Shown: piece by piece, positions 10,783 through 23,562 of the stretch
Layout of the letters: every line of letters begins with the position of its first letter
How positions within the stretch are numbered: the first letter of the stretch is position 1
DNA from: Neopestalotiopsis rosae
Taxonomy: Eukaryota > Ascomycota > Sordariomycetes > Amphisphaeriales > Sporocadaceae
DNA: 64,000 nucleotides
NCBI GenBank assembly: GCA_023078685.1
Contig: JALGAS010000002.1
Coordinates: 6,324,001-6,388,000, forward strand
Direction: 5' to 3'
The notes under the pieces: generated by a model
What the model was told of the DNA's origin: nothing
Seen by the model: only the letters and a program-made list of their open reading frames with translations
Database searches by the model: none
Made by a program: the position numbers and the translations under genes

Positions 10783-12120
10783 ATGGCAGATCAACACAAG
10801 TCACCAAATCATCATTTGGGAAGTGTGGATCCGGAATGGGCCGACGTGAGAACGAATTCTTTCCCCGACATTCCTCTACTCTAACACCAACAGTTTTATA
10901 CTAAACAGCCGGGTCGAGTACCTCAATTGGTTGGTTCACCCCAGGAGATGCGAGATGTGATGCAATTCTTGAAAGCAAAGGCAGCGGGCATGGTACCGCC
11001 AATGGAAGATGGTCTTAGCGTACAGACCATCTCCTACGCCGCTACTGATGGCGCCAAAATACCCCTCAGGATCTATACTCCGTCCGGAAGAACCAAACCT
11101 GGACCAGCCATCGTCTAGTATACAGCCAATTATTCACGATTTTCCTTCACAGGCACTAATCAAATGCAGTATCCATGGTGGCGGCTGGACGCTCGGAGAC
11201 CTTGAAGGAGAAGACTTGTCATGTCGCTCAATGTGTCTGAATGCCGACTGCGTTGTAGTGAGCATGGACTATCGCCTGTAAGATGCTTTCGGGTACCAAA
11301 GAGAGCAATCCTCACATCGTGCAGTGCGCCTGAACACCAATTCCCCACCGGGCTTGAGGACGTCTGGGATGCCCTCATGTGGGTAAGTATCTTGCCCAAT
11401 ACTTGATCTGCTTGCGCGAATATTGACACGTTGAGACTGTCAGAAATTCATCCCGCATTCTTGTGGATGCGGACTATCTCGTAATCGGCGGCTCCAGTTC
11501 CGGGGGAAACATGGTATGTTCTGACTGATGGTACTTCGTTCTCCCGTTCATTCTAATGGTTAAACCTAGGCCGCAGTATTGGCTCATAGAGCCCGCGATC
11601 AAGGTATCAGTCTCAAGGGACAAATACTTCGCATCCCATCAGTGTGTCACATAGATGTATATCCTCCCAGCCTCAACCTTTTGAGCATGGAGGAACTAAA
11701 GGATGCGCCTCTCCTTTCCAAACGGTCCATGGAACTCTTTTGGAGTTACTATAACCCTTCGAACCCGGAAGATCCAGACGCTTCGCCTCTTTTGCGCGAC
11801 AACTTTGTAGGACTTGCCCCAGCATATGTGCAGATTGCTGGAATGGATCCACTTCGGGACGAAGGCCTCGCATATGTCGGAAAACTGCGCCAAGCCAAGT
11901 AAGTTTAGCTTGACTACTCCTTCTGCCGTTTGTTGATATAATCGATACGTTCACTCAACTTGCTGACCGTCTACTTAGTGTTGGGGTTTATTTGGATGTA
12001 TATCCGGGCTTTCCTCATGCCTTTGGCTACTTCCCAGAGCTTCCATCAGCAGCAAAACTAGAACGTGATCTGTTGGAGGGTATCAACAAATTAATGACCG
12101 GGAAACTTGAGAGTATCTAG
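10783..12120 (+). CDS. alpha/beta hydrolase (HSL/acetyl esterase type)
   Basis: A seven-exon gene: 10783-10845, 10894-11117, 11170-11277, 11325-11382, 11436-11513, 11570-11898, 11979-12120; 333 residues with all phases consistent. It belongs to the hormone-sensitive-lipase-like (family IV) esterases: oxyanion motif HGGGW at residues 98-102, nucleophile Ser172 in GGSSSGG, acid in AGMDPLRDE, and His300 in YPGFPHAF. No signal peptide, so it should be cytosolic and hydrolyse small acyl esters. The fifth exon only works with the acceptor at 11435 (TTGAG); the nearer CAG breaks the frame. It follows the SDR on the same strand and lies inside the cluster. I see no lesion. A lactone or ester released by the monooxygenase would be a sensible substrate, but that is inference. 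Confidence 0.86.
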
Positions 12121-12383
12121 ATTCTGGAGACTGATGCTTGATTTACATCACTCACCAAAACATGGACTGAGTCATGAATCACTAGAAGTAGGCAGTTCAA
12201 TCAATAATTGCTTGCTTTGAAGCGCGGCGAAAGCATCATTGATTAGTAACATGCTGATTTTGTTCTGTTGGCATTTCGTTTCAAAGGAACACACTTGCTG
12301 TAGTCTCAGGGCTAGAACGGACACAGCTCAGAATTTCCAGGTCAAATTAGAATAACTCGCTATAGGAGCGAACTGATCTGCGA

Positions 12384-14443
<2,060 letters not shown>

Positions 14444-15374
14444 GGTGCAAGTGGCTTATGTGCTGGGTTAACTTTTGCTGTTTGAGACGAGAACAAAAAT
14501 TTCAGGAATCACGGAACTCTCTTGACCAGGGATTCCAAGTATATACAGAGTACATACATTTCACTGATAAGCGAATGCGGGGTCACTGAGATGCCAAGGG
14601 CTCCACAACATAATGTGTCTCCTCATTTCGTATCGGATGCCAGCGCGCTGCTGATGCACAAACATGCAAGGCACGTGTGATCCGCATTTCCCCCAAATCG
14701 ACATCAGTAGAGGCGGCTGAACGATTGATAGACATCAACGTCCTAACGATGCGTCGAAGGTGAAGACAGGGTAAGGCCTGGTGAGACGCCGGCGAGACGG
14801 TTGTCGAAATGATAAGGGATCGCCCGGGGTCGTGATAAATCGGTCGATATACCGCGCTGCGGACGTCCGATGGCAAAACAGCACGCGGCGCAGCCGATAG
14901 AGGACGGGGACCGTCAGAAGTCACATATTGTATCCGGCCGGCGCCGGGGCTCATGGGGAGCAAAAGCAAAGGCCAAAATCAATAAATTACTTATGTCGGG
15001 AAGTATGACCAGCAGCGCGGTGTCTGTCATCCACAAATAAGATTAGCCAGCACGAAAACACATTCCGCGTTGCGTACACTACCTAAATAGACCTTTGCGC
15101 ATTATTAAAAATAAGAATAAAAAGAAAAATAAATAAAAAATAATAAAAATATAAGAAAAATTACTTTTTATAGAATAAAATTTATACAAAATATAAGATA
15201 TTAAAAAAGGAATAAAAAATATTAATATTAATGTATCCGTGCGTAAACTTCTGCTGACTTATTATATCTCCTTATTCGCCGCCAGATTTATTATCGTCAA
15301 ACCAAAGCAACTTCTTCTGATATCCAGTTCCAAAGCATCCGACCAGTGTCAATTTGACTCTACGTGGGTCAAGC
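14444..15374. other. intergenic with a MITE-like copy
   Basis: Promoter side of the carboxylesterase. A 128-codon minus-strand open frame at 14583-14969 resembles nothing I know. The right part holds the AT-rich element listed at 15080-15262. Confidence 0.5.
15080..15262 (+). repeat. AT-rich MITE-like element, copy A
   Basis: Very AT-rich, ending in TGCGTAAACTTCTGCT and beginning AAATAGACCTTTGCGCATTA. Ends and interior (TTTATACAAAATATAAGATA, then TTAAAAAAGGAATAAAAA) match copy B at 22099-22328 in the same order and orientation. It has no coding capacity. Confidence 0.65.
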
Positions 15375-17361
15375 TCATTTTGGTAATCCTTGCCATCTTC
15401 GTCTGAATCTCGATAACGTGCCGATGAGATACGCTTTGGCCGCTCCTAAATCGTAGTTAGCATGTCACATTGCTAGTGCTTTTCTAATTTTTCCCTTACC
15501 AATACTACCTACTTCGCCATCTTGCTTTTCTTCGCCTTGCCTTTCAATCCGTCTCTTCTCATAATAATACCAAATGATTGCAATGATGCCAGTTCCGAAC
15601 GTAAGGGGCAATGCCGACTCGAGCCAGAGATTCCTCATGGCGGTAATTGTCATTACTGACGCTGACATGGTGTCTGATGGACTCGATTGATTGTTACTAT
15701 CAGACGCGTCGTTTGTCGCGAGTACGCCTGCACTAAAGAATGTCTACACAATCATTAGCCGGTACAAACGGAAACTACCTCCCCCGCCATGAAGCGTACA
15801 GAAACGGCAGTCGGTGGAAGATAAACAAGTGTAATCACTGTAATGATGCGCATCGCAATGGTCTCGTGTGCCGTCTTCGTAGCTGATGTGTCATTGCGAA
15901 GTTGAACAAACTAAGATGGTTAATATCCCGTATCTAGATCACATAACAAGGACACCATTCTCCATTTCTTTAACTATACTTACTGTGTTTTGCAAATTGG
16001 CAAAGTCTTGTAGTAACAATTTTGTTTGCCGGGCCTCCATATCCGTCTCATGAATGAGTTCTCGTAGGCTACCTATGAAGTTTGCGATGCTGTCCTTGCA
16101 CGACTCTGCTTCCTTGTAAGACAGTTCTTCGTTGTTCGTTATGTTTGATCTGTGTTCGTAGAAATCGCCAAGGGCTTGCATGTTGTGCTGGTTTGATTCC
16201 AAGACTGCGAGAACATCTGCCGTATTCTTTTGGGCAAATTGAAGGTCTTGAAGATGTTTGGCGCCGAGTGGTTCCTCCCGACCTCGTATGCGCAGCGTCT
16301 AGATTACTCGGTTGTGAGTATTATGGGCAGCATTGTATATCTCAATGGCGGCATAAAACCTGCTCATATCTTGGGGCTTCGTCCTACCTGCTGCCAGAGA
16401 ACTTCTTCGAGATGGCTTATCCTGCTTCGCCAATTGATTGCAACCTCGTGAATAAAGGCCAGATGTATGTCTAATGAGGTGCGAAACGAATTTGCAATGG
16501 TCTCCAGGCTGATCGGTTGATTATTTGGTGAAACCTGAAACCTATCTGCAATGACATTTGTCAAAGTTTCATGTGGATCACCGAGTATCCATAGCTGATT
16601 CGCTGTCCGGATGTCGAAATTGTGATAAACTGCGATTTGCCGAATTGACCAGATTTTCCAGTCCTCTTCATAAATGGCACTTCTCATGTTGTAGCACATT
16701 TGATATTGATAACCACTTCTACCGTTGGGCAATTGATGTGCCACAGCTGGGTCTCGTGCAACAATATCAGAGTAGAAACCGTTGAACCGGACCGTTGGTA
16801 TCCTAAGCTTTCGACCAAATTCGAAAAGAAATTCTAGAAATTGAGCCATAACTTGATGATACGATAGAATGCGGCGCAACATGTTGGGTGTTAGCTGCAA
16901 GGGTTCCGCCTGTGTGCGGCAGGGGAGAAATCTAGCCTGGCATCAGTCGGAAGAAAGAAGGATTTTCGGAGGTTGCCCATGGGGTCGATACAAATGAATA
17001 CATACATGAATCTGCATCGCGGATCAATTTTTGAAGGAAAGCCCGGTCTTGACGCCGTTTGTTGCAAATTATCTCCCAGATAATTCCGTAGATTATGATC
17101 GCTATTAATGCGAATAATGTTCGTCGGTCCAATAACTTGGCCATTGTTGCCCAGATCTAGAATTCCCAGATTAATCTGCGTTATCTCATTCTCTTGAAGA
17201 AAGAGCGACTTCAATGTTTTGTCGTCTTTGAGCCGACTTTCGAGGGACTTAAGTAAAGATCGGGGATAGCCTCGGACCAATGATCTATCCAGTAGATTTG
17301 TAGGATATTGTTCGAATTTCCTGTATGATATAACGAAGTCTTTACCATCCTGATGCGTCAT
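15375..17361 (-). CDS. CorA-like Mg2+ transporter-domain membrane protein
   Basis: Exons, in order: 17361-17002, 16909-16388, 16298-15984, 15910-15800, 15743-15500, 15445-15375; about 540 residues. The N-terminal ~240 residues match the fungal CorA-like domain layout (SYRKFEQYPTNLL near the start, DPRCRFMY, then ILSYHQVMAQFLEFLFEFG). A coiled-coil-rich region follows (residues ~295-400). Two C-terminal membrane segments come last: IITVITLVYLPPTAVSTFF and PLTFGTGIIAIIWYYY. The usual GMN loop of true CorA channels is not evident, so transport is uncertain; in filamentous fungi such proteins often sit in accessory regions. The last intron (15446-15499) has a GTAAGG donor and a perfect GCTAAC branch site; without it the protein ends at 15465 with 528 residues. 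No lesion found. Confidence 0.75.
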
Positions 17362-18569
17362 GATGAGTGCACATGATCTTATAGAACGTGATCAGTGCAT
17401 GTACTCGACATGAGAGTGGGAAATGGATCAAGCAAAAGGCATACGGCTGAGGGTTGAAATATATCATTTGCACTACACCACCTTTTCGGTACGCAAACGC
17501 CCTGCATGATTGAGTGATTTTACCAGATGCATTTATACATGGTTCGCTGGTCAAGAATTTATGTCGCTTGCAGAGCCTCACTGACACCGCCAGATTCTAC
17601 CCCTCAGTGGCGTCGGATATTTTGTGCATGAGTTGGCACATTTCGTGATCTCGGTGATACCACATCCTCCTCCTGATTCGTTCAGTTTCTGAATGACCTC
17701 TCTCAGCTCTCAGCTCTGCTGCATGCCCCGCATATAAGAGATTCTGTTCAGTTTGAACGGAAAGAAAAGGCGCGAGGCTGCGATATTTGTTCTATTCTGG
17801 GACGTCTACATCGGATCTCCTGCCATTCTGATACAATACCACCACTACGTTATCTTCAAGGTGTCTTTCAATCGACTTATGCACCATGTCAAGCTCGCTT
17901 TTGTGGTCGAAAGCTGCGCTCATGAAACATATGATATAAGGCAAGAATTACCAGGGGTGAAAGTTTTGGTGCGGGAAAAGAGGTCGCTGAAAAGACAATA
18001 TCTTTACAATCTCGGTGTCAATTGACCATACCTATGTGATTTTCAGCAAGATATGTTAGTTCGCAAATTGATTGTGTTATCACGTACAAACGTGCTCGCA
18101 TTGCGCAAGAAAAGCACTGCTGTGGGAGGTCAAAGACAGCGTGCCCCCCCGGGAACAAAAGAGGGGTCGTATCGCCTCTTCATCGTTCCTGGACTGAAAT
18201 AGATTCACAGCCGGCTCTGGAGAATCAGCTAATCCCAGGTGGTTGGATCTGTCGCTGACAGCGAATTATCGTTAGGAGCAAGCCACAAATCAAATGTGAG
18301 TGACCATAATCAAGACAAGTGTCTTTGAGTGATACTTAGGGATATACCTGTGTTTGAATTCGGGTTACATTGCGATTGGCATCTTCTCAGCGAACTCACA
18401 TGAAGACAGCGACACGGATGATAAAATGATGTTTCTTTGTTGGCCCCTGTCTGTCTATTCCCATTCTATAAAAATGCAGGAGCCATGGATTTCAGGAGTG
18501 CTACAAATCGACAAGCCCCGGCACGAATCTTTTCCCTTCCCCGACCTGCCTATTTCATTCTTCCACACC
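17362..18569. other. gene-free stretch
   Basis: 1.2 kb with the promoter of the CorA-like gene on the left. Open frames here (such as plus strand 17753-18025, starting at TTG) show no family resemblance or splice logic. Confidence 0.45.
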
Positions 18570-18873
18570 TCATTCCCGCAACTTCTGGAGGTCGTCTATC
18601 TCGTCCTACAATGGACATCAGTAACTTCAAACGGCGATGATCGCTATTTATTTCGCACTATGACTTACTTTTGTCAATCTTCTATGTGCATAAATGACAT
18701 AATTGTCATCGACCATCTTCTCGAATTAGTCCGCGTTATTTCAAAAAGTGATGCATCGGGGTGATGACTCTTACCTGCACTTGAAATTTACGTCTGCCAA
18801 AGACTTTCTCCAAGTACTCTTTGAGCTTCTCCATGCGAAATCTGTAAGTAGATACAGTAGTCGTCTCCGTCAT
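18570..18873 (-). CDS. small uncharacterised three-exon protein (61 aa)
   Basis: Three short exons, 18873-18775, 18719-18669 and 18605-18570, join in phase 0 with GTAAGA/GTAAGT donors and AG acceptors into a 61-residue protein. Its features are TYRFRMEKLKEYLEKVFG, then DDNYVIYAHRRLTKDEID, and a stop directly after QKLRE. The charged helix followed by a short hydrophobic strand and the ending RRLTKDEI resemble a small conserved fungal domain I have seen as stand-alone orphan proteins, but I cannot name it. That three exons too short to be noticed singly all fit in frame is the main evidence. No signal peptide or membrane segment. Function unknown. Confidence 0.6.
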
Positions 18874-19768
18874 GATTGCGGTTGACGCGAGGTATGGACT
18901 TTTCTGCCAAAGCGCGCTGTCAGGGTGTGCGCAAGATAGTCGAGGACTGTAAGAATGGAGAAGGAGAGAAAACTGCTCTAGATCTTTGCCGAGAAGCATG
19001 CCTTGTCATCCCGCCCTCTCAAGCTTCAGGTACGTCAGGCACCCAAGACTCTCCACACAGCAATTCTACAGGAGCATTGCGGGGAACACCGAGGTCAGCT
19101 GATCATTTTTCAGCTCTCCAGCAGGAATTCTGCCCGAGCGCCCATTTAAACACCTAAGAATGAAAACTGACATTACCCAAAAGGCATCAACAACACTGCG
19201 AGACATCTGGCGATCAGCACTTTTGTCGCTATATGATTTGAGCACTGGAGTCACAGCAAGCGTTTGTATTGCACACTCGTTGCCCTACCTTCTTGAGATC
19301 ACGAAATCACCCAAGCATTTCAATGCACGTCTCCACTACACTTAATGGGCAGCAACACGAGAAATGTAATACATGCCTGATCTTCGTACGGCACAAATTA
19401 GAAATTTTAGGCTTCACCCAACAATGTCTTCTTGGGCCACGGTGATTCGCCCGACGAGCTCTGACTCACAAGACCGAGGGAAAAATTTGCCACTTATTCT
19501 CGAAGCACATTTTCTTGGTCGCAGCAATCAAGACAAGCGTGGTGCCCAGCAGCGAAGAGGTGCAATCAAATAATGACAACCACCATAACATTACTATTAT
19601 CAAGAGTGAGACTGTTTATAATGTGACGGAATCATCGAAACAGATCTTGTAGTGGTATTAGGATCTCCGAAAACGGAAATGCGCTCTGTTGATGGCAACA
19701 ATATTATCTTGAACATTGTAAAAGCACACTAGATTGGACTATTGACTTCATTACTGTTTGCAGCGTCT
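18874..19768. other. gene-free stretch
   Basis: Nothing recognisable between the small gene and the 3' end of the GMC gene. Short open frames on both strands lack any family motif. Confidence 0.45.
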
Positions 19769-21669
19769 CTACATGGTCTTGTAAGTGCCCTTGATCAGAT
19801 CCGCAGCACGCTCTGCTACCGCATAAACGGTTGTCTGGCAATTTCCACGAGTTGCCAGTGGAATAACACTAGAATCCACAATCCGCAATCCCTCGACCCC
19901 GTAGACGAGTAGGTCAGGGCTGACCACGCCGCCGCGCTCCTTGGGCAGCATTGCACAAGTGCTGGTCGGATGCCAACAGCTGAGCCCTGACTTTTTGGTG
20001 TACTCCTTGGCGACGCTCAAGTCGCTGAGATCCATCGGCGCTCCGTAGTTGCGCCTGCCGTCTGGCTTGAGGTATTTGTTCAATGGTGCAGAATGCGCAA
20101 TCTTTTCAATGTACTGCAAGAAACGCGCCAGCACCTCGAGGTCCAATGGATGCTCCAAGTAGCGTGGGTTGATGACTGGTTTTGCGGTAGGGTCAGTCGA
20201 GCTTATGTGCGAGCTACCACGGCTCAGTGGATAGAGAAGAGCTGCGCAGATGGTAAGAAAGTTTCCAGGAGCACTGTCGTCGCCATGGTGAATGATGCTG
20301 GCACCGGCGCCTGTCGGAATTACGTTGCAGCGTGATGGGTATGTGAAAAGGCTTCCAACACCCTCTGAAGGGTTACCAAGGACTTGGCGCACAAAGGACG
20401 AATGAGAAGTCGAGAATGGTCCCGGCGTAGCATCTTCGGTGGTACTAGACAAGACATCATCCAGGGCTGCCTTTCCGTTAGGACCTTGGAAGTCAGGTAC
20501 GGGCAAGATGGATCCAACAAAGTTTCCATTGGTGGCAAATGGTCCAGATTTCTCAGTCATGTACTTCTGCATGGCAGCCTGCACAGCGTCGGGTTCTTGA
20601 CGACTCAGAGCGTCCAGAGTTTCAACACCGTCAATGACTTCGAAGCTCATGCTGGTGTTGGGGTGATCCTGGAGGTTCTCGCCGACATTTGGGTTATCAA
20701 CGATGACCGGGATGCCAAGGGACTCGATATGTTCCCGCGATCCAATTCCGGACAATTCAAGAATCTTGGGAGTACCAAAGACTCCCGCGGCCAGTATAAT
20801 CTCCTTGCCTGGAGTGACAGTCTTCAGAACGTTGTCCTGGCGCACTTGAAGTCCAGTGGCCTTTGGCGTTCCACTTGAGGTGTCAAAGATGAGCTTCTCG
20901 ACCGTGACGCCTTGTTCAATATGCAGATTTGCGCGACCCTTTGCCGGCTCCAGATAGGCCGAGACCACGTCGCTTCGAGTCTTGGATACAGGGTCAATGT
21001 TCATTGCGTTGATATAGCCACCACTGAACTGACCACTGAATGGATCACCACGAGCAGGGTATCCTAAGGCTGCCAGAGTGTCAACCCAGGCTGTCGGCAG
21101 CGGATCATTGGTTTCCTCGGGGAAGCTGGCTTGGACCGGACCACTGGTGCCCTGCGCGGCGTCGTCAATGTAATCCAGTCTCAAATGCTCACAAGCCGCC
21201 GGGGACGGGCGGGTCAAGGTATGGCACTTTTTGTAGTAGGGACCGAGAGTATCCCAATCCCAGCCTGGGTTGCCAAATTCGGCCCAAGCATCAACGGCAA
21301 CTTTGGAGTTGGCGACAAATGCCTCTCCATTGATGGCGCTGGAACCTCCGAGCAACTTGCCCTGGGAAAGAGGAACAATTTTGCCATCAAAGCCTTTCTA
21401 TTCAAGAACGCGATTATCAGTACTTGCGAAGAGATCAAGTCTTCTCAATGCATTCTTACCTGCTCAGTACTTCGATAGTCCCAGTCAAAGTCTTCTTGGC
21501 CGAGAAGGGAGATCCAAAACGCTGGGGTGCGGATTCGAGGATCAGAGCTGTGATCTCTGCCTGCTTCGAGCACAAGCACAGTAGTTTCTGGATCTTCCGT
21601 CAGGCGAGTTGCGACAACCAGACCGGCCAGCCCACCTCCGACAATGACAAAGTCGGGCTTCGAGTCCAT
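19769..21669 (-). CDS. GMC-family FAD oxidoreductase
   Basis: Two exons (21669-21460 and 21397-19769), 612 residues. This is a glucose-methanol-choline oxidoreductase, FAD-dependent, oxidising alcohols to aldehydes or ketones. The ADP-binding fold is at the N-terminus (DFVIVGGGLAGLVVATRL, then VLVLEAG), the GMC signature is GKLLGGSSAINGE, and the second signature region is GVFGTPKILELSGIG. The active-site His lies in SCWHPTSTCAM and the C-terminal His/Asn region is TRGNCQTTVYAVAERAADLI. No secretion signal, unlike secreted aryl-alcohol oxidases, so it is probably intracellular. Length is normal and I see no lesion. It lies between the CorA-like gene and the broken lyase. The substrate is not predictable. 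Confidence 0.9.
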
Positions 21670-22556
21670 TTTGGCTGAGTGATTGCGTGCGTGCTAGTTC
21701 AATCGCGATTCTTCGAGTGATACTTGAATGACGCGATGCGCTCAGAGCCAAGAAAATAATGTGTTGGTGAAAGAATAATGGAATGCACTGCTATGGAGAA
21801 TCGACGGTATATATGTACAGACTAAAGCTGCAGTTGGTTGAACATGCAGCTGTTGGCCGGTAGTTATGCAAAGCATTCGTTGGTGGGCTCTGCGGTGGGC
21901 TTTGCAATCGAAGCCCATCACAATGCTGATCTACTACCGGTTAAAGACTGAACGTACCATGCAAGCATTCATACCGCGTTTTGATTGTGATTCTTCCTTG
22001 CACTCGTCACTAAGCATATCGCATCACGCTGAATTCAGCCAACGTCAATTCCTATGTGTCTCAATTGCATGCCTCGCACCAAATCTGCGACAGCTACACT
22101 TACCAAGCAGAACTTTGCGCATTACTAAGGATAAAGTATAAAAAGAAATAAAGAGAATAAAATAAAAGTAATATAAAAAATGTAAAAAAAAAATTCGTAA
22201 AGCAGATTGCTTCTTCTTTTCATATATATAAATTTATAGAAAATGTAACAGATATTAAAAAAGAAATAAAAATTGGGAAGAATATAACTACTAATGTATA
22301 TCCGTGCGCAGACTTCTGCTTAGTTATTATATATAGATCTCAATGGCAAATTACCTTAGAAAATAAGATATTCACATACTGTCAATATCATATGCAAAAG
22401 TTCATAGCCGCGAATTAAATATGTCTCATTCGTGAAAGTCATTGCAGTCCAAGTTTGGTAAACATGTTTCATTTACTAGATTGGTGCAATGCTATTGTTT
22501 GCGCACCGTGCACACTGTAGCAATACTCAATTAAAGATTGGAGATCCGAATCAGAC
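21670..22556. other. intergenic with a MITE-like copy
   Basis: GMC promoter side plus the AT-rich element at 22099-22328; otherwise nothing recognised. Confidence 0.5.
22099..22328 (+). repeat. AT-rich MITE-like element, copy B
   Basis: The best-preserved copy. The left end AAGCAGAACTTTGCGCA (22105) and right end TGCGCAGACTTCTGCTT (to 22321) form terminal inverted repeats with the pattern AAGCAGAAnTyTGCGCA. Similarity to copy A runs a little beyond these points on both sides. The interior is almost only A and T and non-coding. No clear target-site duplication could be fixed by eye. Confidence 0.72.
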
Positions 22557-23250
22557 TTACTTATTCGACCCTTGAGTGGAGCTTTGGAGCAGGCCATTGT
22601 CGTCGAATTTGTAGCGCTCCTCTTCATCCTAGAAAGCGTCAGTCAATTAGCGAAAATTGCAAGAAAAGCTGCCACTAGGATTAAAATCTACCCAGTATTT
22701 ATTGAATCCTACACCCTCACACACTTCCGAATACGACAGAATCATTGGAGGTGCACCAATCGTCATGCTCTGCTTGAGCGCTTCGAGAGCTTCACGAACA
22801 CTCTTCAAGTGAGCAGCGACAAGAGTCCACGGATAGGCTACCGCGCAGAAGCCCAGCTCGGCAATGTCCTTTGCCGACAGGTTCTCTGTCTGCCCGCCTT
22901 CGATAACTATTACCATATGTCAATATATTCACTACACAAGTTCCAGGGAAGGGCGACTCACTGTTGGCAAAGACAGGCATGTCAAGCTCCTTGACGCATT
23001 GTGTCATGGCAGCTCGGTCCGGCAGGGCTTCGACAAAGACTGCATCGACTCCCATGCGCTTGACGGTCTATCAGAGTAACACAAGACATCATGCGGGGTA
23101 TAACGCTCGGGTTAGTGTGTATGGGTGATGTGAGCATCGTTCCATCCACTAATGCGCCCGTCATTAGCGGCCAATCGCCTCAGGCAAGGGCCTAACGCAT
23201 CTCCGTGACTATCCTGTGATTTCCGAAGTCACGTCTGTGACGTCTGTTCA
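22557..23250 (-). pseudogene. isocitrate lyase/PEP mutase-family gene, 5' part lost
   Basis: The last three exons are clean: 23067-22962, 22906-22692 and 22628-22557. They encode the C-terminal third of an isocitrate lyase/phosphoenolpyruvate mutase superfamily member (2-methylisocitrate lyase or oxaloacetate-hydrolase-like): MGVDAVFVEALPDRAAM, IIEGGQTENLSAK, LGFCAVAYPWTLVAAHLK, EVCEGVGFNKYW. Upstream of 23067 there should be an exon with the IVARTDA block. Between about 23150 and 23250 only scrambled remnants are found (RDF, then text like ARTDALGP and EAIGR) spread over frames with stops. No metal-binding N-terminal half exists in the 300 bp before the regulator. So the gene is truncated and cannot make the enzyme. 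Confidence 0.72.
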
Positions 23251-23562
23251 AGATACCGATGTTGGCTATTGAACCTGCACACACACTCATTCTGCTTATG
23301 ATAATGGAATCAGGTATTGAGCTTCTTTCCAGTTTTCCGTTGTCAGCGACAAATCAGATTTTCAAATGAGGCATACCCGTGAGCGAAGTGCATCTAGGGC
23401 ACAGCAGACTTCCGGGGCCTGAACGGACACCAAGACGTTTCGCAGAGCTTATAAAGTTAAATGGAAGCAAGATCAGCAAGTCGATCAGGATTCACTAACT
23501 GAGCCGAATAGCTAGTATAAAGGTCGCGACACCTGTCTTACTAGACTAACTCTTATTCCCAG

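Noticed and set aside
14583..14969. 128-codon minus-strand open frame
   Set aside because: No motif, no start context, arginine/serine-rich composition typical of chance frames in GC-rich spacer.
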